Below the pieces are notes generated by a model, which saw only the letters and a program-made list of their open reading frames with translations, did not search any database and had not been told where the DNA came from. Made by a program: the position numbers and the translations under genes. This document shows, piece after piece, positions 46,680 through 57,310 of a stretch of 64,000 bases of DNA (the stretch's first letter is position 1; the number at the start of each line of letters is the position of its first letter). The DNA comes from Gonapodya prolifera JEL478 (taxonomy: Eukaryota; Monoblepharomycota; Monoblepharidomycetes; Monoblepharidales; Gonapodyaceae): positions 124,001-188,000 of the forward strand of contig KQ965783.1 in NCBI GenBank assembly GCA_001574975.1, written 5' to 3'.

Positions 46680-49600
46680 TCATCTCATCTCCACCCCTAA
46701 AAAATGTTTGAAAAGCGCATTTAATTCCTCATTCTCGTTCGGCAGACTCCCGTTCGCGTCAGCCGCCACCGCCAACGTTGCATCCGGATCCGGATCGTTA
46801 ACGTCCACGTCAACAGGCTCTCCCACCTTCCTTGTCGCACTCTTCTCCCCTCCCACTCCCACTCCCTTCTGCACTCCCATTCCTTTCTCCACTCCTTTCT
46901 GCACGCCTTCCATCTCGTCCTCGTCGCTCGAACACAGATTCACAACCCTCGTAACCTTCGCAGTTGTCGTCGTCGTAGGTTGCGCTGGAGCTGGTCTGCC
47001 GACTCGCGCCTTCTTTCTTCGAGCAGCAACTGCTCCGACCAAGCCCGGACTCGCACCGGGCGTGTCGTCCAGGTCCAGCGCGTCAACGTCAATCACCACC
47101 AGAGGTCGCGGGGGAGGTGAAGGCGAAAGCGAATGCGTTCGTTTGCGAAACACAGGCGGTGGCGACGGTGAACACGACGTCGAAAACGGGTGGTGGGGTC
47201 GATCATCACGGCGCGGTGTTGGTGACGGATTCGGCAACCGCGCGTGCGTCCCGTCCGCGCGCACGATGCACCTGTCGTCGTCGGGGTACTGCTTCAGCGC
47301 GTCGTAGAGGAGAGGGTCGATTCGGAGGTCCTGTTGTATCCGGCCCGCCGGTTTGAGGACGGGAAGTTGGGGGTATGGGGCGGTGGGGGGAGGGCATTAT
47401 GGTGGAGAGAAGATTCGATGTAAGTTGGAGTGAAGACACACGCCTCGTCCAAAATGGGGAACGCTGGACTCACCTCAAACGTCAAGATCTTGCCGCACCG
47501 CGACACCACACACTCCCACGGGTCCAGGTTCTTGGCATACACCAGGAAAGACTGCGTACACGGACACAGGATGAGGGTAGAGCACGAAGAGGACACGTCA
47601 ACAAAGTCGAGTGTCGAGCGGAACCACAAGACCTAAACCGCCCATCCATGGCCCGGCACCCACCTCGGCATCAAACGCGTCCACGTGCGTGCACTGCTGG
47701 CCCTTGCACGGATGCTGCACGCGGACGAGCGTGAGCGGACACCGAAAGTAGACCGTCTGAGAACCCAACCCGAATTCGTGGGTGGGTTAGAATTGGGTAT
47801 GACGTTGAAATCGGACGACGTGCACACACGGTCAATTGACGCGCGCTCAAGGAAAGCAAGACGCAAAACGCACCTCATCCCCAATCTCCACCCCTTCGTC
47901 GTCCGCCGTCAGCTTCTTGGCCGCCGCAATACGTTCGCGCATCGTGTGGAGTGAGGAAGGGAGCTCGTGCTCGTATTTCGAGATGGAGAGGGACGTGCGC
48001 GGAGGTTCGGTGGTGGAATCTACAAACGTGCGGCAGGGGCGAGATATTGCGGGTGGAAAAATCGCAGTGTGAGTGTGACGGAGAGAGACGGAGACGGGAT
48101 GCGACCCACCGGGTTGGGGTACGGCAGCTAGGCGCCATGCCGGGATCGCCGTATTTGGGTGCTGGGCTGGCCCAATGTCTTCGGAGCCCGGGGCGCCACG
48201 TCATGCGGATCGCCTTATTACCAAGCAAGAATTCACCTTCACCTTCACCTCCACCTCCAGAAGCAGAAGCACACGACTGCTCGTACACCATCGAGAGCAT
48301 CTCGTCCGGCGACCGCGCGCGAACGGAAACGAGGCAAAGTATGCCGTTCCGAGTGGGCCTTTTATTGCACAGTATGAGCATGAGGACGCGCGAACAAAAA
48401 CCATTTGCATGCGTGACTTGTCGCGACACGTAACGCACCAGGGTAGTTTCAACTGGACCCCGGTGTGCCATTCCTCCCACGACCCGAGCTCAAAATACCA
48501 CGCGTCCGGCGTGCTGTCCTTTGGAATAAAGATTTTGGAGACCCCACGACCTTGTCGCTGCACTTCAAAAGGAGCCATCATGTACGCGGGGGCAATGATG
48601 TGGTTGGTTGAGCTGCGAGGGAAAAGTGAAATGAAGTTAGACCGAAAAGGAGATGCGAGAGACGGGAGACGGGAGACGGGGTGGAATAGACACCTGATGA
48701 GAATGAGAGCCGCGGTGTGGCTTTGCAGGTGCCTTACTAAGCTGGGAGGCTTCAGAGTGAAAGAAGAGGAGTAGAAATGCTGAAATAGACAAAAATGGGA
48801 GTGATCAGCTGACGCAGGCTTCCGTTAAACTTCGATTCGCAAAATCTACTTCGAATTTCATCGCCATGGGACGCTCCAAACGACCGTAAAATTACGAAGC
48901 ACCAGTACTCACGGGAATGGTCACGGCCAGCTTGGCGTCGTGCATCGACATGTCCACCCACGTCCCTTTCCGCCCTACCGCCCTCTTGACTTTCTCAAAC
49001 AGCTCTGCAGATGTCTGTGGCAATGTCTGTGGCATCGCGGCGGCGGGTGGGGGTTGCGTTGAACTCGAGAGTGGTTGCAGCGGAGGGCGTCTAGCAAGGA
49101 GGTTGGGAGGCGGCATACCCCACGGCCCAACAGGAGCAGTAGCGGGAGCAGGACGAGGTTGAATTGGTGGAGGTACATATTGCACTGGAGCGCCTCCGCG
49201 TATTGCGGTACGGCACGTCTGAGAAGTGCGACACAGGTATTAATCGACGAGTGTTCCCCCGCTTTCAAAAGACGCTTGCGAACCTCAACAATGTTAGCCT
49301 TCAGTCCACCGATGGTCAGGTATTCTATGCCCTTCACTTCGCGCAGATAGCCGATGAGGATGTTGAGTTCCGCGACGCGAAAAACCGAGAGCCGGTCTTG
49401 CTCAATCAATGTTTTCACGACCTCTGGCAGGGTACCGAGCAAGTAGCTGTGAGAATTGGTTCTCGCAAGGCGGCCTCGCGGGATTGTGCGAAGCTACAGT
49501 TCAATCAAATCAATGGGGGGGCATCCAAGAACCGTCCGTAACCCTTTCCTGTTTCAAGAACATTGCCAGTTCCGATAATTCCGATGGAGTCTCGTGAAGG

Positions 49601-49747
49601 CGAAGAGAGCATTTCTGAACGCTCCTACCCGAACTTTGTGTTGAATCCAGGCAATGTAGATATCTGGGACAACGCACCAGGATTGGCATACCGCATTCGC
49701 TGATGGAGTGCACGGAAATCCTCGTCCGTGAAGGTGATGGGCGGCAT
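46680..49747 (-). CDS. SIZ/PIAS-type SUMO E3 ligase
   Basis: A spliced gene from ATG 49747 (MPPITFTDEDFRALHQRM) to a stop at 46680. Domain order matches Siz/PIAS: a SAP motif (RVAELNILIGYLREVKGIEYL followed by GGLKANIVEVRKRLL, split here for length); a Pro-rich linker; a PINIT-like region (MMAPFEVQRQGRG, DAWYFELGSWEEW); and the SP-RING (FRCPLTLVRVQHPCKG, QCTHVDAFDAE, SFLVYAKNLDPWECVVSRC, then ILTFEDLRIDPLLYDAL). The tail has an acidic SUMO-interaction-like patch (VVIDVDAL, VVNLCSSDEDE). These enzymes promote SUMO transfer from Ubc9 to chromatin and septin targets. The second zinc-ligand pair is spaced C-x4-C (CVVSRC) rather than the usual C-x2-C. At least seven introns; a Gly/Glu microsatellite (GGGGEGEGE) lies in one exon. 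Confidence 0.87.
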
Positions 49748-49963
49748 ATTAAGGCGACCAAGTCCAGCCCTCACCGTTTGGGGAAAGAGGTTGGGATGTT
49801 GTTGAAGTGAGGGAGCTTTGGTTTCGAATGCAGTGATTCACTCCAATATTTATATTTACAAACTAAAAACCTAACTGCACAGCGAGTTTTCAATTGTCAA
49901 GTATATGAAAAACATCAAAGATCCATTACATACAGGCAGTGTTTCCTCGTCGGTACTCTGGGG

Positions 49964-51065
49964 TCAGAGCTCCAACTCACACTCCGGACACAGCCCCTCC
50001 CGCTCACGACCAGGCACCTTCTTGGACGAGCACGGAAGGCACAACCAGCGCTTGCATTTTCGCCGGGCACATTTGCGCGCCACAGATGCCGCCAACGGTC
50101 GGTGCGGTGGGGGGTCGCACACGTAACATCCAGGGATGGCGGTGTCGCAAGATACACAGTGGGAGGATCGGACACAATGAGGGCACGTGTGGGCGATTCT
50201 ATAGCAGCTGGTGCACGAGTGGTTTGTGTGCGGACAACAGTACCTGAAGGGACTTGGTGGCAGACTCACCTCGTGCATTCTTCCTTTGCGACAAACGTTT
50301 GCCATCCATCTGTTCCGCAAACGATACATTGCGGGTGTAGCTCAAACCATTTCCTCGGTATCGTCAAGTATGCAAGTGACCTTAACGCGCCACGGTCGAC
50401 AGCGTACAGTCTTCCACTACATTTTGAGATAACCGGTCAATTATACTTAGAAAGGGAAAGAGTTCGAGTCCAAAAAGTTACATACCTGGCCAAAAATAGG
50501 TGGGGAAGCGAAACCTCAAAGAAGCCCAGTTGCATTTTCGGGGATGAGCCATCACAACCGCGTGCTACGAGGTCCCTTAGTGCCCTCTCTGATAGTGTGA
50601 TATTGGGGCAGCAATGAATGGTGAGAAGCTCGATGCCCAGACACTGCCGTAGGAGTTGCCAAAAAGCTTCGTCCGACACCCGCGTGAAATCCAAACGGAC
50701 CCGGCGAATCGCCGCACGTGATGCAGGAGAAAGGCGGCCAAGAAGAGCGAGGAGATGCCGGTCATTAAATCGGGAAAGCTTGATGGCGCTTGCCCGGCAC
50801 GATTGATGATCCTGCATCCGACGCTCAACACCGATTTACGAAAACGCGACCGAGCTTTAGTTACCTCAAACTGTAGGCCATAAAGATCGAGTCTATCTGC
50901 CCAGATTTTGGGATGTTCCTCATAAACGATCGATTGCAGTGCGCGACACGTCCGAGAGAGAGAGAGCAGAGATGGCGTTGGGATTTGGCTCAGGATTGGA
51001 TGCATGAGCTCCAGTGGAAGTCTGCTAAAGGAGTTCCCTCCGCCACGTGATGTTTCCATGCCCAT
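49964..51065 (-). CDS. F-box protein with Cys-rich C-terminus
   Basis: Spliced minus-strand gene starting at ATG 51065 (MGMETSRGGG). Residues about 13-55 form an F-box (FSRLPLELMHPILSQIP, then LSRTCRALQSIVYEE, IWADRL). A middle part with LLALLGRLSPASRAAI and LGIELLTIHCCPNITL resembles leucine-rich repeats. The last third is a dense cysteine/histidine array: QCIVCGTDGW, then CCPHTNHSCTSC, HTCPHCVRSSHCVSC, GCYVCDPP, KCARRKCKRWLCLPC and GLCPECELEL at the stop (49964). The CxxC spacing indicates several zinc sites, RING- or LIM-like, but no named class fits. It is probably an SCF substrate receptor with its own zinc-binding substrate module. About three introns. It lies between SIZ and the peroxiredoxin on the same strand. 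Confidence 0.8.
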
Positions 51066-51358
51066 GTCGGTGTAATCGATTGGTGTTGGAATGTTGTCGG
51101 GTGACCAAAGGGGCAACCCTTCTTGCAAGAAGTGACGTTGGAAGCAAACAATGCCTCACGACAAACTCTAATGTCTGCTGACGTATCAACGACAACATCT
51201 TTTGGCATTTTCTCCTCACGGACACGTGCCCCACACCACCAGGCACCGACAAATTTGAACGTTGGATGTTTCGTCTAGGACGAAGAACGGGCTCAGTTGA
51301 ATTCCAAACAAATTTCGAATCGGTTATTCAGCTAACAATACAAGTTCAAGCGAGTAGA

Positions 51359-52490
51359 CTAGTGGAGAGACGGAACGGTGGTGAAGCGAAGGTATGGCAG
51401 AACGGGGTCGAAGGGCGGGTACGACGCCTTCGCAGCCTCGTCCGACACGGTCGGTGGAATGATGACCTGTAATTCGTCTCAATCAGTAAAAAGCAACGTC
51501 CTCGAAGGGTATCATTCCCACCTTTTGACCAACCTCCCAGTCAACAGGTGTGGTAACCTTGTGCTTGTCACCGGTCTGAAGAGAGTCGATGACACGGAGA
51601 AGCTCCTTAACGTTTCTTCCGACAGACGCGGGCTACAGGATGAATTCAGCGTTAATCAATAGCGAAGACGAGTGACGAAGTCTGTAAAACCCACGTAGGT
51701 CAGTGTGAGACGGATCGTCTTCTTGGGGTCCTATAGGAACATAAAAACACTTGATGAATATCAAATACTCAAGTTGAACATGTTTGAGGCCACTTACGAT
51801 GACGAAGACGCTGCGGACGGTGAAAGGGATACCCTTCTTGTCAATGTTGCTGGGGTCCTGGTAGTCAACCTTTAAATCGATAGAGGGTTAGCACAAGTCG
51901 ATAGAAGACATATGGGGATATGTCTCACCATGCTGTAGAGAGCAGCGACTTTACGGTCGGCGTCGGCAACGATCGGGAACCAAATGTGGCCGTTCTGGGT
52001 ACGCTCAATGTCGTCGATCCACTCTAGAGAGTCACATTAACGTGAGATTGATTGAAAAAACAAAGTGATTCAGCCATCTTCACTTACTCTCGTGGTCGTT
52101 GAGCTCGTTGCACGACAGGCCAATAGCCTTCACGCCCCTCTTGTCGAACTCAGGCTTGAGACGAGCAATGGCGCCAAGCTCGGTCGTGCAGACGGGGGTG
52201 AAGTCGGCCTGATCGATTTGGACAACGCGTCAATTTCCTAACACCACGACAACAAGCTGGGAAATGACAGCAACTCACAGGGTGAGAGAAAAAGAGAACC
52301 CACGACCCATCGATGAAGTCGTGGAAGCGAATGTCTCCCTGAGTGGTCTGGGCGGTGAAGTCCGGGGCGACGGAGCCGCTGTCATTGTAACAACGTTAAG
52401 CAGCTTGATGAGTTCGAATGAATCAGCGATGAGGGCAGAGAGCAGCACAAACAGGCGGAGGGGAGGGCCAGTGTTGAGATCCTGGGTCAT
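51359..52490 (-). CDS. 1-Cys peroxiredoxin (Prx6 family)
   Basis: A thiol peroxidase of the Prx6 class that reduces hydrogen peroxide and alkyl hydroperoxides. It starts at ATG 52490 ([13 protein letters not shown]). A first intron with a GTTTGT donor leads to [19 protein letters not shown]. Next are [11 protein letters not shown], the peroxidatic-cysteine motif [88 protein letters not shown], and the Prx6-specific C-terminal arm ([27 protein letters not shown]). The stop is at 51359-51361. The protein has the length of a typical Prx6 (about 220-225 residues), and the resolving cysteine of 2-Cys enzymes is absent, as expected. Seven exons or so. It is complete. Confidence 0.94.
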
Positions 52491-52682
52491 TTTCTTCGCG
52501 ATTCTGATGCTTTCGAAAGGTGATGGGAACCTTTATAGGTTCAGTCGTGAGGCACCATATTATTGCGCCATCTCCCGGGAAAAGTATCACCTCATACTCA
52601 CGGGAAATTCATATGCAAAAAACACCAACCTTTACCAATCGAAAAATTATTGTTCGCAACAGATAATCTGGAATAAATAACG

Positions 52683-54831
52683 CTATAAGTTGGCTCCGGT
52701 AACGCCCCACTTTCCCTCATCGAAAGCCAGGGCGATCTTCCGCCCAAACGCCTTGGTTGGCAACCCTTGGACACCGAAGAAGGCAACAACCAAGTCGCGC
52801 TTGGGACACACGTAGAGCCCCTGGTCTCGAGCGCCGCCCTTGTAGAAGGACCCGTCGTCGAAGACGCAGTCCCACTGGTACGCGTTGTGGGAAATACGGT
52901 GGCCATCGGAGAAGCCAGGACGAAGCAGGTGAGGTCCAATCCAACCTCGGTCGAAAATTTGAGGCCTGACAGAAAATTGAGAGTTGGAACGCTCCCTTTC
53001 GAAGCCGAACCAAGACTAGCTCACCGCCAAGGGGCTTGGACCTTGGCTACGACGTCGGGCGGAACAACACCCAACGACGCACCGCTCGGGGTCCACGCCA
53101 GACCCCACCGAGCAAGGTCCCTCAACGTCGAGCACATGCCCGCAGCAGACCACACCGCTCCAGATCCATCGCCTGTTATGAGCATGTGGCCGTCTGAATC
53201 AGCGCCGAGTTTCGACCAGACTTCTCTGCTAATGAAAGTGGCACAGGGAAGTCCAGAGACTGACTCTACCACCAACGAGAGGACGTCCGTGTCCACGTCC
53301 GAGTATTCGCTGAACAGACGTAGAAATGTGAACGACTGACCACGGATACCGAACCTTCAATTTTAATGAAACTCACTAGGCCGTTCCTGGAGTTTTCTGC
53401 CGCTTGAGAGTCGCAAGGTACTCAAGGGTACTCATGTTATTGGTCCTTCAAGAGTTCCGTTACGGTCATATCAAGCCGAGGCTTTCCCACACGTTCACAT
53501 GCGCCCACGCACCTTTGCGCCTTTGTTTCAAAAATCCCCTCAAAAGTAGCCAGGTACTGGAAGTACGTTTTTTTCGGATTCGAGTTTTCGTCACCTCCAT
53601 CGTCGTGTTCACGACCTTGACAAGTGCAAAGTCACATCCAAGTCACATCAAACCCAGGTTGCTCTCATCGGGCGGACAATAGACTCTGACCTTCCATCCC
53701 GCTCGCCATGTGCAACAGGTCGATCAGTCGCACGCGCTCCCAATCCGTGCCTTTGAATCTGGGAACGTATTGAGCGACGGACCGGTACACATCCACTAGC
53801 CCGCGGTGCTCCAGAAGCGCGACCGCGAAGCCGCACAGGGTTTTGGAAACGGACCACCAGAGGCTTTACGGGAGGGGGTTTAGAGTTTAGATTGACATCC
53901 GTGCACAGGACCAACTGGCACGAGGCTCACTGTTTGTCGGAGGGTTGCATCCGCGAGTAACGCTCGAACACGATTCGACCCTTGTGGAGCACGATGAAGG
54001 ACTAGATGTGCAGTCAATTTGCCAGAGTTGGTTGACCGTAAGAAAACAATTCAAAAGACGTTATTTCCGAAGAAGCAGTACGATGACGATAGTGTGATGT
54101 AATTGTGTGTGTGAGCCTTCGCAGGTTGCCAGGAAGCTCCTTCACAACCACTCACGTGTACGTCCGTCTTTTCAATGTACTCGTTGAGAGTGACCTCCCG
54201 ACCAGAAAGCCATCGCGCCTCCGCACTGGCAGTCGCACGGTCTGCCTCGCTGTTGATTCCCAAAGCCTTGTCCGGGATGGTGTGCCTAATGATCTGACCG
54301 AGGTTCGCTCCTATTTCGAGAGCAATAGGCAGTTTCAACGGAGCCGAAAGCCCGCGAGAGACTTGAGCCACAGGGAAGAATTCGGACACTAGCGAAGACA
54401 AACAGTGAGGTGGAGGGACAACCATGCCACGAGACCCGACGCACTGTTATTGTGGGTGTAAAACGAGGTCCTCGTGAAATTCCAAGCTCTCTTCTTCCAT
54501 GCAGCTACGAGACAGTAGGCAAATAATGGTAGAACATGGGGATTGTGAGGAAATCATCATACCGCTAAACATATTTTGGATGGAGCTCTAGTGATCATTT
54601 TCATATAGGTGCCACAGTGCTGCCATAGACTCACTGAAATCGTCTTCTCTCCTCTGGAGTGTACCCTTTCACGCCTGTTCCTTCCTTTGCCCAACATCGA
54701 AACGGTCTCCCTCCCGTAATGGGATTGGGTGGCGGTGAAGGCAGTGAATCACCATCGTCGGCGGTCAATATCGACAGCGGGTTCTTCGGGTCACGTGGCA
54801 GATGGATTGGGGAGTGCGAGATTATCGACAT
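52683..54831 (-). CDS. Beta-lactamase-fold serine hydrolase
   Basis: A spliced gene of the class C beta-lactamase / 6-aminohexanoate-dimer hydrolase family. The catalytic S-x-x-K is in WWSVSKTLCGFAVALL. The second motif is a Tyr-containing YSDVDTDVLSLVVES, and later blocks include GSGAVWSAAGMCSTLRDLARW and QWDCVFDDGSFYKGGARDQG with LYVCPKRDLVVAFFG. The stop is at 52683-52685. The 5' exon is taken as the frame from ATG 54831 (MSIISHSPIHLPRDP) ending in a GTGAGT donor; the next two exons (LGQIIRHTIPDKALG, FIVLHKGRIVFERYS) are clear, but the joins between them are less so. No signal peptide is seen, so it is probably cytosolic. Esterase or amidase activity is inferred. Its start lies 93 bp from the start of the divergent alpha/beta hydrolase gene. 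Confidence 0.78.
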
Positions 54832-54923
54832 GCTCCAGAATTCTGATTCTAATTTCTGGTCAACATCGGAGTCGGCTCAATTTAACTCCGATCTAATTTT
54901 CCCAACGTTTGGAAGTTATTATC
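54832..54923. promoter_or_regulatory. Short bidirectional promoter
   Basis: Only 92 bp separate the two divergent ATG codons (54831 minus, 54924 plus). Both 5' exons end in GTGAGT donors and both genes encode serine hydrolases of different folds. Shared control is inferred from geometry alone. Confidence 0.4.
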
Positions 54924-56305
54924 ATGTCGTCCGGACAACGAAAACAGGGGACGTCTGGCTCTGGAATTCTCGGACCGTCGAAAGTGGATTTTGTAGCGAC
55001 GACGATTGGTGAGTTTGGTCTTTTCCCGTCATTCGGAAGCAACCAACATTCATTGTGTCCACACTGACCTCGCATCAACAACCCCTCGTATAAAATCACC
55101 CTAAAGATGGACTACGCATCTCAGCTCTACTGGAGAAGAAGGCTCCATTATCGGACGACGTCGTGGTGATTGCACACGGATCGCTGGACAATAAGAGGGC
55201 ACCGGTCATTCGGGGACTCGTCGAAAACCTCCCGTACAACGTCCTTACGTTTGATTTCAGAGGTGTGAGTGGGCGCGCTCTGCTGGATTGCCCAACAGGT
55301 TCAACTTTCAACTTCGAATCCACCCTCGTGTATGAAGATGGGGGAGTCGGATGGAGAGAGTAATCTTGGTACGAGCATCTTTGTCCGAGCTTTAATCCAT
55401 TCTCAGACTCATTCGCCACGCGTAATATTCCGATGAATCACAACCGGTGACTGTAAATGCGATAGGAAACTACTCGGAGGAGAAGGACGACCTTCACGCA
55501 ATTTGCGAACACGTGTCAAAGGAGTTGCGAATGAAGATTATTGCAATCATAGGTTCGTACACAATGTAGACTTTCCATTGAGACGAACCAGGTACACAAG
55601 TCCCGCTTCAGCGCACTCTAAAGGCACCATCACCACCATGCTCTACGCGACGGCGTACCAAAGCCGCTCGCCTCTATTGATACTCTGCAACCCCCCATTC
55701 TCTCACGATAAGCCGCCCGCCGATCCAGAACTTGCCCGGGTGTTTCAGGAAGTCATTGACACGGGAAAACCGGCCGTGCGTGGAACGTATCGGAACAAAG
55801 GACGCGTGAAGGAGATGGTGCTGACGAGGGAGATCATTCTCAAGCGGAAAGAAGTGGATTTGATGAAACTGGCCAAGAAACTCTCCCCCCATGTCGAAGT
55901 TCAGGTTCTGACGGCCGAAAATGATGAGGCAGTGAGTTGAATTCGGACTTGGATCGACTTGAAGTAATCTTTCTGATCGGTCTTTGACTCCCCACAGGTA
56001 CCAGTAGAAGATTCGCGACTGTATGAAAAGGCGTTCGCAGACCGGAATCTGCAAATGACCGTGCTGCGTGATTGTGGTCACGTGAGTCACCTCCCTTGTG
56101 GGAACTCGCTCGCGTATCTCTCGTTTTGAGCACTCATGGCGATTGTGTCTCATAGTACTATCGGACACCGAGAGAGCAGGGTGCCCTCGCTTTGCAAGTG
56201 CGCAAGTACATCATGGAGAGCGTTGATCGGCGGAAAGCTGCGGAGCAACAAGCTCCAACCGGGCCAGCCACAAAGAAGAAAGGAGGATTTAAGTTGAAAC
56301 TCTAG
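54924..56305 (+). CDS. Alpha/beta hydrolase (serine aminopeptidase-like)
   Basis: Spliced gene from ATG 54924 (MSSGQRKQGTSGSGILG). The first intron (GTGAGT...AAAG) joins VDFVATTI to DGLRISALLEKK in frame, which is why I chose this start. Core motifs: VVVIAHGSLDNKRAPVI, YNVLTFDFRG, NYSEEKDDLHAICEHV, then through a GTTCGT-donor intron the nucleophile elbow IIG-HSKGTITTM. Next are LILCNPPFSHDK, the acid region VLTAENDEAV and the base region VLRDCGHYY. The C-terminus is lysine-rich (ATKKKGGFKLKL) before the stop at 56303-56305. The catalytic triad is complete. Cytosolic esterase or lipase action is inferred; the substrate is unknown. About five introns. Confidence 0.85.
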
Positions 56306-56591
56306 TCTTTCAGTTGTTCCACATCTCCTTCGGTGAATAAACTTCTTATTCTACACCGAAGACGGTTTTTGATTCTGTCGTTCCTCATCCAGTTCGCAGC
56401 CGTGGCAGGGAGTGGCCAGAAAATGCAGAGTGCAAATCGTTAACAAAGAAACATATGTATGTTACACTTCTCTTCCCGAGCAAACAGTCTTATTATTTCT
56501 ACAGCCCGTGATTGGCCGATTTGGCGATCTCCACTAGCACCGCGGCCTCCTCCTTCGCGGCCTGCTCCTTCACGACCGCCACCACGACGCC

Positions 56592-57310
56592 CTACTCCTT
56601 CACTGCCTCCTCCTCCTTTGCTTTGGGAACCTCTCCTCCCACCACATCCTGCGGGACAGATGCACTTTCCCCCAGGGTGACTTCGCGGAGGTCAACGAAC
56701 GCAAGAATAACAGTAATATCATCAAGCTTCCCTCCGAAATGGTTCTCTCCAGCGAATTCGGCCTCGGCGGCAAATGGGGTCACCTTGGTCTCACTGAGAG
56801 CGACAGCACGTGCTTTCTCGCACAGCGCCTGACTTGCTTGCTTCAATCGCGAGACCAGGTTTGTTGTCGAAGGATTCTCGCCTTGACTGTCCAACAATGA
56901 TGATGAAAGAGACTCGTGAAGACACTTCATTATCTGGAACGCCGTCAAAGCACGGTTAAGAAATGCAGGCAATGCATTTCACAGTCGCGGGGTCTCTCAC
57001 CTCCGATTCGTACAGATTATCCCACAAACCATCTGTAGCTACCAGAACAAGGTCTCCATCCCTGAGTCCGTCTCTGAAGCGTTCAGTGACTCCATCCGAC
57101 GGAAAGTCTGAAGAGTATTGCGGGTCGTCTCGCATGTTTTCGGGCAGCACTCCAAGCTGGAATGGTGACTTGAAACAATGCACGTTGTCCTTTGTCCGAA
57201 AGGGAATAGATAGATGGGACGGGTTTGCTCCATTGAGGGTTGCGTGTCCGCGGACCACTAGAGGATTGCCGCTTTCCCTCGTCTCGCGGACGCTCTTTGA
57301 AACTTGTTTC
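56592..57310 (-). pseudogene. PTC7-like PP2C fragment, catalytic N-half missing
   Basis: Two joined exons encode the C-terminal half of a PP2C/PTC7 phosphatase. They hold IPFRTKDNVHCFKSPFQLG, FPSDGVTERFRDGLRDGD, LVLVATDGLWDNLYESEV, then across an intron IMKCLHESLSSSLLD and FGGKLDDITVILAFVDL, with a stop at 56592. They align with the intact phosphatase at 33985-37461, including the intron after the ESEV/EEEV motif, so the two are paralogues. The first half (GED, DGVGGW and NLGDSG motifs) is absent from the 1 kb upstream on either strand by eye. It cannot be an active phosphatase alone. It may be a truncated duplicate, or its N-terminal exons may be too diverged for me to see. Confidence 0.65.

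Noticed and set aside
54659-55012. Plus-strand 117-residue frame upstream of the alpha/beta hydrolase
   Set aside because: It overlaps the 5' exon of the minus-strand beta-lactamase-like gene and is out of frame with the hydrolase; the shorter ATG at 54924 splices in phase.
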